Source: Watersipora subatra | Taxonomy: Eukaryota; Bryozoa; Gymnolaemata; Cheilostomatida; Watersiporidae | Direction: 5' to 3' | DNA: 64,000 bases | Assembly (NCBI RefSeq): GCF_963576615.1 | Contig: NC_088712.1 | Location: 33,861,155-33,925,154 of the forward strand | Shown here: piece after piece, positions 1 through 12,704 of the stretch | Numbering within the stretch: position 1 is the stretch's first letter | Layout: every line of letters begins with the position of its first letter | Position numbers and translations under genes: made by a program | Notes under the pieces: generated by a model | What the model was told of the DNA's origin: nothing | Databases searched by the model: none | What the model saw: the letters and a program-made list of their open reading frames with translations, nothing else

Positions 1-1494
1 TTGAATTATCTGCTAATAATAAAGAATTCCACTGATTTAACTCCTGAAGCTAAAATAATCTTTCTTTTGATCATCTGTATTACCAATTAGAACTGTAATA
101 GCATTTCATTTTTTCACTTTACGGACCTTCGTAATGTTATTCATTTTCTGGCAGTTGCTGGGTATCGTCTCATCTTGGTTGTCGGTAGTGATTTCTCTCA
201 TACTACAAGGTATAGTTTATTATCTGCTCTCTGTATAGGCATCTCCTGTCCTCTCTGTTTGCTATAATCACTCACTGCTTCAACGCCCTCCCTACTGACT
301 TCCTGTCTAGCTTAATTTGAGGTACTTGCTGTTGTTTTTAATTTATCAGTCATTTCTTAGACCTGGATAGCTGTGATGACATATTCCACAGTGAGTTTCT
401 CATCAGGCTCCCTTATCAATTTATCCCTGAGTTTCCCATCATCCATGCCAAATAATAGTCTACCTCTTATCAGTAAGTCAGTAAATCTCTCTGTAAATCA
501 AACAGATATCTCTCAGCCATGAAATTGGCATCCACTCAGAACACTTCCTCATCTTGGTCCACTATATAATTTGAATTTTTTCAGAACATCTTCCAACATT
601 CTGCCTTGAGCTCCTTTCTCTGTCTTCTGTGTTTATCCAGTAGTTTCATCGAGTTCTGTTCTAAATTCTAACGTTTTATACACCTTTCTCACATCGTCCC
701 TTCGCCCGTGTCTGAACAATGCTAGAGCTAGTTTCCTAGTACTGCTTTTGTTGTTGCAACAAATCAATAACTATCGCAGTCTCTTCAAAAGATCTCGACC
801 ATCTTTTTCTCACAATAAAAACAGTTTTAATGTAGAGAATTTCCGTTTAGTATTAGATTTGAGGCCAGGGCTCCTTGAGAGTGGAACACCTAGCATAATG
901 CTCGGTTGATACTATAATTTATATATTTATACTATAATATAATTAATAATATAACTATAAAATTTATTTGAGCATGTTTAGTGATGTTAATTTAATAAAA
1001 CAAAGTTGAATAATTTTGCTAATATTGGAGTTATCTACTCACGGTAAAGAAAGAAAAACAACTCTTGATTAAAATATTACAAGTAGTGCATACTAGAGTG
1101 AATCTACCATCATCATAGCAAAAGCACATCTAGTAGCAGCCAAGGCACAGATCTAGAAGATTATAGAGGAGGCAGGTTTAAACACGCAAGAGGGATAAAT
1201 CTAAAAAAAGATTAGATTTTCAAGTATAGAATGGGTAAATAACAGATATACAAAGGATACACCCAAAGTGTGCAAAAAATGAACCTAGAGAAATAAAAAC
1301 GATGGAGCTAGAAATTGTGTCTACTGATGTAGAAGGTGAAAATTAAATTCATGACTTCATCGAATTTGTGATTATGAGTTTAAACCCTTAGATACTGTCT
1401 CCACACTCAAACATGCCCTTCTCTTGCTCACCCAATTGATGTGCAAATTTATTATGATTTCCTAATCCTTCTTGCAAGTTAAAGCAGTTCTACT
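1..1494. other. unassigned AT-rich sequence
   Basis: I see no convincing exon, RNA gene or transposon end here. Reading frames are short and interrupted on both strands. It is probably intergenic or decayed repeat sequence. Confidence 0.4.
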
Positions 1495-1585
1495 AGTGAC
1501 ATATATAACAGTGCTTGTATAGCACCCAGCTAGTGACATATATAACAGTGCTTGACATATATAACAGTGCTTGTATAGCACCCAG
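1495..1585. repeat. short tandem triplication
   Basis: A segment around GACATATATAACAGTGCTTG occurs three times in a row, twice followed by TATAGCACCCAG. It looks like a recent small duplication in otherwise unique sequence. The 67-residue reading frame that overlaps it is not supported as a gene. Confidence 0.7.
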
Positions 1586-3545
1586 ATATTCAGAACTTTT
1601 GTTGGTACTAAACTCACTTAATAAAACAATCCTTGATCCAAATTCTAGTTACACTGTTCCCGTTGTGAATGCTGAAGACTCGTGCAACTTTCTTGCAGTC
1701 GCTGAGGTGATGAACTAAGACTGTCAATGGTTGTGGCTGGATCGTAACATTTACCATTTATTTCATTGAGCCACATACGAGCGTTGAAGTGTTTTCTGTC
1801 TTTCGACAGATCAGAGTTATTCTCTCGACAGGACGAATATGGTATTCAGCGGGCAAGAACAGGTCGAAACATGCTAGAGTCACCATCATGTTACAGCAGT
1901 GGCTGGCTGATAGATGTGTTTGTTTATCCGCTCCCTTTAGATGTTGCCACGGTGCATCACTTGTATAGTGCAGTGCTTTCACAAATTTTGTTTTTGGTTC
2001 TGCAAGGGTGGCCAGTTCACTCTCCCCATTTCTATAGGGGTTGATGGTTTAGCCGCCGTTGGCATAGGTGCCGCTGATAGCAGATTCATAACACTTGGAC
2101 TAATCTATTAATATCCTAAACTACCCAACAGTAATTGCTTCACAATTTATTCATCTCTGTCGTCGTGAATATGAAATTAAAAATCTAGTCTTCTTTATCT
2201 GTTTTTTCATACACAGAAATAATATAAATTTTTTAACTTCGTTTGAGATTTATTCTCCCTGTGCAGTTATTTAGCCATATGAATTGTTTATTGTAATCCA
2301 TTACACAGCTACATCTTAGCTTCTAACTCACAAGATGCTAATGAAGCCTGTAAATATTGCCTGCTTACCTCAGACTGACTAGATGCGATGTCTAGATACT
2401 TGAACCTTCCAAGCCAAAATGGCCCACATCGATATTATCAATCAATAAGGAGTCATGTTATTATGTTCAATATCATATTCAGTGAGTTATCTAGATGATG
2501 AGTGATTATGTAAGATTAATGGGGCATCTAATTACATAATGTACACTGGTAGAACTATCTACTATACAGTTACCTGCTATAGTGAGAGGTCAATTTACAT
2601 AACGTGTTTCAAGGATCTTTTTCTTTTTATTAATCATGAAAATATTTATTGTAAAAATAGATTTATCCTTTTTGCCAATAACAATGGAAAAAAATGTGCA
2701 ATTGTGTACAACCGATCACGTATTTAGCCCACCACACTTCCATCAGTCACATGGCAAAACCTTTAAACAAATTGCCTTATCCCAAACTTGCTCGTTCCTA
2801 CATTGGTGGCACGAGTTTCAAACCCTGCATAAACTATGTCCAGAATATTTCTGTTTATACTTCCACACATATGACAAATATCGCTCTCTATTCCGTGGCA
2901 TCAGCATACTACATTCACCATCATACATTTCTGTTTATGAACCTTCTGTTACTACAACCTTTAATTCACTATCCCGACTCTTCCGCAATACTATTAAATT
3001 AACAATTGTTTTAAACACTAGACACTGTCTCTAATAAACACAAACATAAATTAGATATGACAGCCATGTAGTAAACACATCCATAGGTTCAACATACATA
3101 TTACATAGCCTCAGTATCATGTTTAGCTGATTGAACACTGCAGATAATACCATCACAGAAGATAATGATAAGTATGATGTTACAATAGCAACTTTATAAT
3201 ATGACCTTGAAAACCTTGATATATGTGCATTAGAACTGTGTCATGTCTGGTCATCCAGTCAGAGATGCATAAAATTATCTTCATTGTCTTTTTCAACCGA
3301 AAGGTCAAACAACACAAACATTAAAGCCTGACAAAGTAAACAAAATGAATTAGTGATTGAGTACCTTACATAGAGTATTATCAGTGTATTTCTTACATCT
3401 TAAGTATTGAGATGATTGAGAAGACAACCTCAACTTTTCACAAGTCACAGGGTAGACAACATGGCAGCTTATGTTATGCTTTTAAAGAATCATGCAAAGC
3501 TTGCAATGATTGGCTACACAAGTCAAAACTTATTGTTTAACTGTT
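1586..3545. other. unassigned sequence
   Basis: Several short overlapping open frames (up to 132 residues near 2636-3034) occur here. None has recognisable motifs, and they overlap in different frames, so I treat them as chance. I recognise no transposon terminus. Confidence 0.35.
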
Positions 3546-3925
3546 CCTCTCTCATTGTGGCCTATGTCCATTCTCATTGTGGCCTATGTCCTCTCTCATT
3601 GTGGCCTATGTCCTCTCTCACTGTGGCCTATGTCCTCTCTCACTGTGGCCTATGTCCTCTCTCATCGTGGCCTATGTCCTCTCTCACTGTGGCCTATGTC
3701 CTCTCTCATTGTGGCCTATGTCCATTCTCATTGTGGCCTATGTCCTCTCTCATTGTGGCCTATGTCCTCTCTCACTGTGGCCTATGTCCATTCTCATTGT
3801 GGCCTATGTCCTCCCTCATTGTGGCCTATGTCCTCTCTCACTGTGGCCTATGTCCTCTCTCATTGTGGCCTATGTCCTCTCTCACTGTGGCCTATGTCCT
3901 CTCTCATTTTGGCCTATGTCCATTC
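3546..3925. repeat. 22-bp minisatellite (~17 copies)
   Basis: The unit CTCTCTCATTGTGGCCTATG plus TC is repeated head to tail about 17 times. Variants are mainly CATTG/CACTG and CCTCTC/CCATTC. Because 22 is not a multiple of three and the unit lacks stops, all three plus-strand frames stay open. They give overlapping 145-174-residue frames with the same 22-residue period, which are repeat artefacts. Confidence 0.95.
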
Positions 3926-4199
3926 TTACTTATTTCTTAGCATTTGAAAACTCGATTAAATCAATTTTTGCAAAAAATGAAGTAGTGTATGTTGCACTTA
4001 CTAATAAGATTTCTCCAATTATATACAGGGCGCAGTAAAATTGTCCAATCACGCAGTGAGTTCGGCTGCGTGTGACTAACAAAGTTGAAAAAGATTGGAA
4101 CTACTTAGTTGCCATTTTTTAAGCGTTGTCACAGCTCGACACTGTCATCTATCCACATAGTAAGTTTGGGTTATGGTCAGATGTTGTCAGTTCTGGTTT

Positions 4200-4342
4200 G
4201 GTATGTTGTTAAACCATCATCTTCTGCGTTTTAAGCAAGCCAACAGCTCAGTTTGGTATGTTGTTAAACCATCATCTTCTGTGTTTTAAGCAAGCCAACA
4301 GCTCAGTTCCGTATGTTGTTAAACCATCATCTTCTGTGTTTT
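4200..4342. repeat. 55-bp tandem repeat (~2.6 copies)
   Basis: GTATGTTGTTAAACCATCAT followed by CTTCTG recurs at 4201, 4256 and 4311, giving a 55-bp period. The first two full units are nearly identical and the third is partial. Confidence 0.85.
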
Positions 4343-4499
4343 CCAGAATATTAAAGTATTTATTCCAGTAGGATTAGCGAATGAAACAGTTTTCAATGTA
4401 AGCCGACTAGATGAGACAATGTAGAAATTTACTGGTAAGCTGATACTGAAACTCTAGGATAAGGTTATTTGCAGACACCAGCCCATATGGAGATGCTTT

Positions 4500-4880
4500 A
4501 TGGGTATGTATGTGTGTATGCATGTGTGTATGTATGCATGTGTGTATGTATGTGTGTATGCATGTGTGTATGCATGTGTGTATGAATGTGTGTATGTATG
4601 CATGTGTGTATGTATGTGTGTATGCCTGTATGTGTATGTATGTGTGTATGCATGTGTGTATGTATGTGTATGCATGTGTGTATACATGTATGTATGCATG
4701 TGTGTATGTGTGTATGCATGTATGTGTGTATGCATGTGTGTATGTATGCATGTGTGTATGTATGTATGCATGTGTGTATGCATGTATGTATGCATGTGTG
4801 TATGTACGCATGTGTGCATGTATGTATGCATGTATGTATGCATGTGTGTATGCATGTGTGTATGTATGCGTGTATGCCTT
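4500..4880. repeat. TG/ATGC-rich alternating tract
   Basis: About 380 bp are built almost entirely of TGTG, TATG and TGCATG steps, so purines and pyrimidines alternate nearly without a break. Both strands give long Met/Cys/Val/Tyr or His/Thr/Tyr/Ile frames (up to 181 residues on the minus strand). These are low-complexity artefacts. Such tracts are classically prone to left-handed DNA and to length change. Confidence 0.95.
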
Positions 4881-4881
4881 G

Positions 4882-5480
4882 ATGAATCTTGAATCTATAT
4901 ATATATTTTTCAAAGCCTGTCTGTTTGCATTCCGGCTATAGATATAGCGCACCCCGACTATTTTACCGATGCCCCTGTTAAAAAATATTTTTTGTAAGGC
5001 TCAATTACTATATCTGGGGTCAATGCCAATTCTTCTCGCGGCGCGGACAGTTACATTGTCTCCGTGGAAGGAGTCTTCGTGGAGTAGGAGTGTCTCCGTG
5101 GAAAGAGTCTTTGTAGAGTAGGAGTGTCTCCGTATTCAGAGTTTTGATGAATAGCTTTTGGTGGAACAGTAACCTTTTTTATACACACACACTTCTAGCA
5201 AAGAATTGCTATTATTAATTCTACCTTTTCAGGATTTTTATTTTGTTTTCTCAGTTTGTATTAATTGCATCATTACCGAATCATCTTTTATTGTAATCGT
5301 AGCAAAACAGACTTAATTTAGCTATTACTTGCTAATTATTTTACATTTACATCTAAACCTTTTTATAGTCGTTTTATTTTTTTAAATTTATTTGACCTGC
5401 ACAAAACATTTTCCTCATGATATGGCAGAGTTTTAGCTTATATTTGTAAGACAAACAATAGAATCAGCCCTTATGCAGAT
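4882..5480. repeat. dispersed repeat family D, copy 1
   Basis: This segment begins after the microsatellite with a TA run and TTTTTCAAAGCCTGTCTGT. It shares long similarity with 63223-64000, for example AACAGTAACCTTTTT, TTTTGTTTTCTCAGTT and CGTAGCAAAACAGACTTAAT, and also with 62865-63130. On the minus strand it retains a broken relative of the 121-residue frame at 63439-63804. It is probably a transposable element of unknown class. Confidence 0.7.
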
Positions 5481-6094
5481 GTAGAAATGTTCCGAACTGA
5501 TTAGTTACACAGACAGGAAATAGAACCAAAATCGAACTTTGAAGTAAAAATAATGAAAACTGTAACTAGCTGATATAAATGTGAGAAATACTAACTCATC
5601 TACATAGCACAGCTTTAAAACAAAACCTTAAAAATGAGGGTATAAATTTATAATTATAAAGCATGAATAAATGTTTATCCTAGATTTATCAAGTGAATAT
5701 CTTGGGAATACCTAATCGAACACAATACACAGCGATAACTCTCTACTACACTACATATATTTAAACATGGATGTACAGGAGGTAAAAGGGATCGAAATAT
5801 AGATTTGACTAACGGACTGCCTACTTCAATGTGATGGTTGGTTGTCCATTATTATCGTAGTTGCGGATGTGGAAGCGGCGACTGTGATTAAATCAACACG
5901 ATGGACAATCGACTATACTGCCATTGATACGACTTGCGTGCGTATGAAGGAGTGACTTGAAGAGCGTGATTAGAATGAGGTTCCTAAGAATGGAGGCTAG
6001 ACATAAGCACTTGCCACTATTGGTACAGTATATCTATAAACAGATTGAAAATAACACGTGAATATAATAATATTAATTGGAGTAAAGCTGTTTA
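5481..6094. other. unassigned sequence
   Basis: No gene or repeat end is recognised. The frames are short and the sequence is AT-rich. Confidence 0.35.
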
Positions 6095-6364
6095 CATACT
6101 ATCATGTTAGCTAGACTCTTAAGTCAGCTATGTCTGCCTGTTGTCTTGCATACTATCATGTTAGCTACACTCTTAAGTCAGCTATGTCTGCCTGTTGTCT
6201 TGCATACTATCATGTTAGCTAGACTCTTAAGTCAGCTATGTCTGCCTGTTGTCTTGCATACTATCATGTTAGCTAGACTCTTAAGTCAGCTATGTCTGCC
6301 TGTTGTCTTGCATACTATCATGTTAGCTAGACTCTTAAGTCAGCTATGTCTGCCTGTTGTCTTG
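6095..6364. repeat. 54-bp minisatellite, five copies
   Basis: Five nearly identical 54-bp units start at 6095, 6149, 6203, 6257 and 6311. The period is a multiple of three, so a plus-strand frame repeats an 18-residue block with MLARLLSQLCLPVVL. The frame gains about 25 non-repeat residues and ends at 6430. I regard it as a repeat artefact because there is no flanking exon evidence. Confidence 0.95.
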
Positions 6365-6950
6365 GAACTTTCAGAAGGTTTCACTTTTGTTAAATTATTG
6401 TTAAATTATGAAACTTCTGACACACAATGAAGTCAGTCAATCAAATCAATGACTTAAGATCTAGTACTGCTCAATTACCTATAGGTGTTAAATTGATCCA
6501 TCAAACACATAGACAACCTCTTTAGTCCAAACAACACTTACTTAAACGGCGTGCATTTAGCTGACTTCCTCTTCTGGTCAACAGATCCAGTTTGGAGCGG
6601 GTAGTTAGTTGGCCATGAGTAAACCAGTGACCAGTGGCTATCTGAAAGATTATTATAAGAATGAGTAGGTGATTTTACTCGTCTAAATATTACTAGTTGA
6701 GTGTTCTTTTTGCAAGGGATACAAATGGACCCATATTAACTGCATAGTCACACCAACAAACCGTATGACTGCATTTATTTCCATAGGAAACTGTATATAG
6801 CATAAATATCTAAGCTAGACTGCATAGTACACAACTCCACGGTTGATTCTCTAAATACTCTAACATTAGGAGAGATGATGTTGTGAGCGGAAATTTGAAG
6901 TAAACATCAACCAGCAACGACTCTGATCATACTCCATAGCTCTTTGCAAG
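6365..6950. other. unassigned sequence
   Basis: Nothing recognisable lies between the 54-bp array and the terminal inverted repeat at 6953. Confidence 0.35.
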
Positions 6951-7449
6951 TACAGCGCATCCTCAGGATACAATTACTCTGATATACGATTTTTTCACCT
7001 TACGAAGTTGAACATGGTGAGATTTTCACCTAACCGTGTGAATTTTATTTCACTATACGACATCAAGAAAATTTTCGCCCGAGTTCAAATTTGGCAGTCG
7101 ATATGATTATTACGTACGTCGAAATAACAAAGACACTGAAATGCGGTTCGCCGAAAACATTTTCATAACGTTTAGAAGAGACATGATTGATATGCGACTT
7201 CTCTCAGCATTCCACGTGGGAAATTTTGTGAAAAGTGCGTAAGTATGAGCAAATATTTATTTTTAGCATTATACTTCATTTTACTATAAACTTCTATTTG
7301 CATACGTAAATATACAAGTATCTATATTTAATTCGTTACCTATGGAATCTGAGACCGATACAAACGTTACAAGATAAAGGAAAAATGATTTCTATGACAA
7401 CAAAGTTGAAGGCCATAAATAAATAGGAAGAGTACGCTCGTATTGTTAA

Positions 7450-8331
7450 AGGTTGACTTGCAAAAAATTCACATTACCGTTTATTTGGTATCAAAAGATT
7501 CACCATGTTTTACTCTGTTGTGTTGTAGGTGCCAAATATGTGGAAATGTGGTTACAAGCTCTTAAAAGCTCAAAAACGAAAAGCCGCTGTAGATTGGAAT
7601 CTCTTTATTTCTCTGACGTAGTCATGATAGTTTGGTTATTGTCTTGTCACGTGATGTTTTCACATGGTAAAGGCCAATAAAAAGCTCAATATAAACTTAT
7701 CATAGCACTAGTTTGTGACAAACACTTTGGGTTTTACCGAAGACCCCGTATCAAATATAGATGCTCGCTACTTTACAGTTTTGTTTCGGCTTGAACTAAT
7801 CGTCAAATCTTAATTTGATCATGTGACCCAATACTTCGAAAATAATTTTTGCAGCACTTTTTGATTATCACAGATGACCAACAGGCTCGCCATGATTGTC
7901 AGACAATGATATGCATGCATTCCTTCGAGCTAAGGTTAAAAAGTTTAACGAATTTTTACTGTAAATTATGAGATATCACTGCTAAAAGTGACAGCATTAC
8001 AACTACGATAAAACAGATGCGTAAGAACAATAGACATGGTTTTATTGAATGCGTGAAGTATATTTGTGAAAATATTTCGACGAATAAGGTTGCATGAAAG
8101 TGTAAACAAACCATTTACCACAACTACGTCACATTTGAGCCGTTTTGGAAAGAGAATCCAAACTACGGCGGTCTCGTGCGGCTGCGATTAACTGTTCGTT
8201 TTTGAGCTTTTAAGAGCTTGTGATCACATTCCCACATATTTTACACCTACATGTACAACACAACAGAGTAAGACATGGTGAATCTTTTGATATCAAATAA
8301 CTGTAATGTGAATTTTGTTGCAAGTCAACCT
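7450..8331. mobile_element. TTAA repeat, copy A (non-autonomous)
   Basis: An 882-bp element starts AGGTTGACTTGCAAAAAATT and ends in the reverse of it, GTTGCAAGTCAACCT, with TTAA on both sides. The inverted arms extend well beyond 100 bp, past the ACCATGT/ACATGGT and AACACAACAGAG blocks. TTAA duplications are typical of piggyBac-like elements, but no piggyBac transposase is present. The 75-residue frame at 7453-7680 lies in the arm and recurs in other copies, so it is not a gene. Confidence 0.85.
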
Positions 8332-8407
8332 TTAATATTGCCAAGAAATATGGTCGCAATCAATTAACAATTGCGATTATTGTTATTAAAAACAAGAAAT
8401 TTGTTAA

Positions 8408-8515
8408 AGCAAACACAAGGATGAGCTTAGGACTGACGACTTGAAAGAGTTCAAGGCCATGCATGAGATCAGCATTCAAGTGGAGCAACAGTTAGCCATT
8501 AAAACTGAATAAATA
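8408..8515 (+). pseudogene. C-terminal coding-like fragment, unknown family
   Basis: A short frame reads SKHKDELRTDDLKEF and then KAMHEISIQVEQQLAIKTE before a stop. Its charged, helix-like composition contrasts with the surrounding AT-rich sequence. It starts about 75 bp after TTAA repeat copy A and is open for only ~35 codons, so it could be the last exon of a decayed transposase or host gene. I do not recognise the family, and chance is possible. Confidence 0.25.
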
Positions 8516-8746
8516 GTCTGACAAATATCATTAATTTATTTTCTTTGTGGGGTGTGTTTTTCATGTTTTATTCATTTTATTTTATGTTTTATTTTCTTGT
8601 TTAGTCATGTCTTTGTAGGCGGGCCTGTTTTCTACTACACAAACACAAACCATCGAATGTATGTAACGCATATATAACTAGCTACTCAAGATAGTTGACG
8701 CATCCACATTACTTTCTAGAACTTGCTAAAGCCCTGCCTTTTAGGG

Positions 8747-8754
8747 TATAAATA
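8747..8754 (+). promoter_or_regulatory. TATAAATA box candidate
   Basis: TATAAATA lies in a locally GC-richer segment (GCCCTGCCTTTTAGGG just upstream). The same octamer occurs before coding-like segments at 12590 and 26032. No transcript start can be shown. It may be the promoter of a transposon such as an LTR. Confidence 0.25.
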
Positions 8755-9259
8755 CGTGCACACTTCTGCATGTATGGTTACATTGATTCTGGTGCATATT
8801 TCCTACAAGACAAACTACTGTAGAACCTTCTCTGAATCCTTTTACAAGTGTTAGCTCGCTAGCAATTTTCTGCATTGCACCAGCATTTACACTGCACCAG
8901 CAAGCATCATCCTCAATAGGTGATCAAGTAGGCTATCTTCTACATTGCACCAAGTTAGCTTGTTTTCTTAGAGCACTCTCTGCACCAGCAGGAAAGCTGT
9001 GTCTTCCTGGCCATCTCTGCTTTTTATGACCCAAAAGTGTTAAACTTCTTTTAATACCAGTCAAAAAAATTGGGCAGGATTAGATTTATAGTGTATAATA
9101 ACATAATTAGCATTGATACGCCTTTGCCTCCTCTCCGCTCTAGTCACTACATGTACCAGCTCAAGTCACGTTACTCCAAAGGTATGTACGTCTTGTATAG
9201 TAAATAAAATTTCATTTTTCATTTCAATGGCCATTAAATGGTCAAGTGTGTGAGAGGGT

Positions 9260-9296
9260 CAAGCGATACAGTTACTTTCAATAACTGTATCGCTTG
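9260..9296. repeat. perfect 15-bp hairpin
   Basis: CAAGCGATACAGTTA and TAACTGTATCGCTTG are exact reverse complements separated by CTTTCAA. The stem is longer than expected by chance in sequence of this size. Confidence 0.8.
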
Positions 9297-9862
9297 GCCT
9301 TTCTTGTCGGATTAGGTTGAAAGGGTTTTGACCAGACACGCTAAATTTTATAATGAAAGTGAAGACAGAAACTTGTGAAGGATAAAGTTTCGTGATAAAA
9401 AGTTGAAATTCATTAAAATAGTTCAAAATACATACTAAAACTTAGTTTTAAGGGTGAGTTTGGCAAGCTAAACTTATTTGAAGTGAATTCAAAGTTTATG
9501 TTATGCGTACCTTTTGAAGGTAAGAACTTCTTACCGTATGATCTGCATTTGGCACACAGATTACAATTTTACAGTATTGCAGATGATAATCAGTAGGTGC
9601 ACTTAATACAATGCAGCTGCTGTAGGTAATTATAGTTACTAAAGTTAACATACTATTTTGTTACTAATTTTCAATATGTACAGCATTTTTATAAAATTTT
9701 GGATGATTTTTACCATTTTTTTTCTATTGTATAATTACAATAGCTTCTATATCCGGACATACGATTTTTTCGCCATACGATGCCAGCTTTGGAACGAATC
9801 AACATCGTATCGCGAGGGTGCCCTGTATTTATACATTTACCGGCGTCAGTTTTGCTATTTAA

Positions 9863-11248
9863 AGAATAGAGAAAGCATAATATTATTATGCTTTATTAGT
9901 TATCTTGAGGTGTTGACTGATGTTCTAAAAAAAGAATCAAGGAGATTGACACACTAGAAGCTGAGATATAGCCAGCCAAACACAGGTCTACCCAATAAAG
10001 AATCAGAGGAAAACCCTTCGAAAATCCCGAAAACTGTGACATATGAAATCGACTTAATGGTCATGTGCCGGAGTTGCGCACCCTTACCGCCGTTATGTAT
10101 AATGATTGTTTTGGCTACGAGATGTGAAACGCTTCTAGCGATAGTAAATAATTTACAGACTAGCTCTGGTTTCTCAGAAAAATCCACCAAACGTTGTGTG
10201 GTAAAGGCATTTGCCCACAACCCCTCGCCATGATTTTTCAAAGCAGAAGAGCAGATTTTGACTATTGTGCTTCAAATTTTAACTCGATCTCCACGGATAT
10301 GCTCTGAAGATCATCTGTTCAACGAACGGCGCGTGTATAGTCTATATGCGATATCCGCGAGTTGCAGTTTGTTTAGAATAAAAAATAGGAATGGGACTTT
10401 TTGTTCCTTCATCATTTTTCTACTGTGTATCTACTGCAGCATTCTTCTACTGTGTATCTACTGCAGCATTCAGTTGATTTTCATGATTATCGTCACTATT
10501 AACAGACTGTAAGTTCACTACAGCCATAATCTTAAAAAGACCAACTTGACCGTGCTGCTCTTGCTATAAGAAAAGAAAACGATAACTTTTGATTTGATTT
10601 TTCTATTGATCTATTATCTTATCTATGATTATTTTTTATGATTTATATAATATTCATAATGCATATTATACAAAATAATAATATAACTGCGTATAGAATA
10701 AATGATGTAACTAATATAATTTGTAAAAAATTCCAAATGATAACCGAGATTGATGATTGACTTAATTGATTCCATTTATTAGCTATAGTTAAAAAAATCT
10801 GAACAACGCTAAAGATGAGTCTGAATAGGGAAGTTAAGTAGGAGAACAACAAAACTGAGCTGCGAAATGTTGCGAAATAATAGATGCGTGTAATTATTTT
10901 ATGATAAAACTAATCTACACGTCAGAGGGACTGGTTCGGAATTCTAGGAGCGATGATTGTTAGGCCCAATTTGATTGCTCTATACTTCTAGGGATTAAAC
11001 CAATTAAAACGCCGTGATTGTTTTAGGAGAGCGCATTAGTTGGCTTAATTGACCAATGGCACGCAAGTCGATTTCATACGTCATATATTGATGATTACCA
11101 AAACACTTATGCTATTTTGGTAGACCTGTGTTTGGCTAGCTATATCTCAGCTTCTGGTTGGTCAATCTCCTTGATTCTTTTTTTAGAACATCAGTCAACA
11201 CCTCAAGATGAATAATAAAGCATAATAATATTATGCTTTCTCTATTCT
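9863..11248. mobile_element. TTAA-flanked foldback element
   Basis: AGAATAGAGAAAGCATAATA at 9863 is matched by its reverse complement ending at 11248, with TTAA on both sides (9859-9862 and 11249-11252). The inverted arms continue for roughly 200 bp, through the CAGCCAAACACAGGTCTACC segment and its inverse near 11125. The ~1 kb core has no recognisable transposase. End structure suggests a piggyBac-like non-autonomous element of a family different from the AGGTTGACTTGC repeat. Confidence 0.7.
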
Positions 11249-11439
11249 TTAATATTTGTACGTGTTTTAATAATTCATATTTTATCGTACCACAACGCCT
11301 CATCATTATTATTCAATGTATACTACGTATACTACATTCAAACATCCGTTTCATTTGGCGCGCAATTACCGATTACGGCGCGTCGATGAACGATTACGCT
11401 TGCAAGCAAGGCGTACAAAGCACGCCAAATGTTATACTG

Positions 11440-11906
11440 AAGACAGAAACTGATGAAGAATAAAGTTTTCGAGATATAAAGTTGAAATTCAGTTAAATTG
11501 TTAAAAGACATACTAAAATTTAGTTTCAAGTGTGAGTTTAGCAAGGTAAACTTATTTGAAGTGAACTGAAAGTTTATATTATACGTACGTCTTGAAGGTA
11601 AGAACATCTTACCATACATACGGCATTTGGTACACCAATTATAATGTTGCATTTTATTGCAGATCATAGCCATTAAAATACACTGAATACAATAAAGTTA
11701 TTGTGGGTAACTATAGTTACTAAAGTTAACATACTATTTTCCTACTAATTTTTAATATGTACAGCATTTATATAAAAAGTTGACAATTTTTACCAGGGGA
11801 TGTTTGCAACTTATAATTACAATGGTCTTTATACCCCTACATTCTATTTTTCACCATACGATGCCAATCTTGAAACGGATCAACATCGTATCCTGAGGGT
11901 GGACTG
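11440..11906. mobile_element. 3' end of a second family P2 element
   Basis: This segment is a direct-orientation relative of 9350-9825. Shared blocks include GAAGACAGAAACT, CTAAAGTTAACATACTATTT and AACATCGTATC. It ends GAGGGTGGACTG followed by TA, equivalent to the right end at 9825. No partner left end is clear, so it is a fragment. Confidence 0.65.
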
Positions 11907-11997
11907 TACAAATAAGATTTGCCCCTTCCATCCTATACTCCATCAATTTGTGTTGGCCTACACTAATAACTCACCACTAGTCAGGAAGTGAGGATGG

Positions 11998-12172
11998 TTA
12001 GTCATAAATGATGAGGTCATGTCTTGAGAGTTCTGTAGGCCTGTAAGCTGCAACCCACTCATCAGACGGAGCGATATCATCAATATAGTCTGTAGGATTC
12101 TTAAACTTATAGAGTCTCCATTGCGCATATGAGGGAGCTTCTTCATTGTACATCTTATAGGTGGTCTTACCC
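11998..12172 (-). CDS. candidate 3'-terminal coding exon, unknown protein
   Basis: Reading on the minus strand after an acceptor-like CAACAG, the frame is open to a stop at 12000-11998. It includes GKTTYKMYNEEAPSYAQWRL, then YKFKNPTDYIDD and finally RPTELSRHDLIIYD. Amino acid composition is ordinary, rich in Trp, Tyr and Asp, unlike the repeat frames. The end matches VVADRPTENTRRDIIIYD from the minus strand at about 12750-12800, so the two may be duplicated exons or copies of one repeat-borne gene. I do not recognise the family. The upstream exon was not found. Confidence 0.35.
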
Positions 12173-12589
12173 CTGTTGACACTATGTTGGTGGTCTAGCT
12201 GGCCACTTCCAGTAAACCCGTAGAGGTTTTCTCTTAAAATAGTTGATAGAAAACTAGTGAGTAGTTAGAATAATGATAATTATAATAGACTAACTACTGT
12301 ATGCTAAACTTTCACTATGTCAATTATATAATGTATAATTATATGTTATCTCTCTACAAGTAAGCTTTTATAAACTATATATAATACACACGCTAGCAAA
12401 AGGTTTAATGAGTTTTGTTTATAATCATCACTGACATAGAACTCCATGCTTTACTTCAATGTCTATGTTTAGGTACATGTATTTGCATGTCAGTTATAGT
12501 TGACACACATGTGATATATTGGATGAGCTGTGATTATTTACCACTAGGGGAGATGATGTAGATAGACTTTGTGTTGCTATGGGTAGAGC

Positions 12590-12597
12590 TATAAATA
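12590..12597 (+). promoter_or_regulatory. TATAAATA box candidate
   Basis: TATAAATA is followed within 30 bp by ACTCCACACACTC and a locally GC-richer stretch, as a transcription start might be. It faces right. No plus-strand gene is recognised downstream. Confidence 0.2.
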
Positions 12598-12704
12598 AGG
12601 CTGAGGACTCCACACACTCTATGTTCTGTCCTGTACTTCCTTAGTCCCCGAGAAGATGCTGCTAGAAGATCACCATTCTCAAGGTCATTTACACAATGGA
12701 AACA

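Larger units (their letters stand above)
6953..9825. mobile_element. decayed TA-flanked DNA transposon (family P2)
   Basis: The left end is TA then CAGCGCATCCTCAGGATAC. The right end is GTATCGCGAGGGTGCCCTG then TA, an imperfect inverted repeat with a TA on each side, as expected of Tc1/mariner/pogo-type elements. The right 470 bp (about 9350-9825) recur at 11440-11906, and a weaker copy lies near 62450-62830. No transposase frame survives. A TTAA repeat is inserted at 7450-8331. The class assignment comes from end structure only. Confidence 0.6.

Noticed and set aside
4407-4952. 181-residue His/Thr/Tyr-rich minus frame and Met/Cys/Val plus frames
   Set aside because: They come wholly from the TG-rich low-complexity tract, with open frames on both strands.
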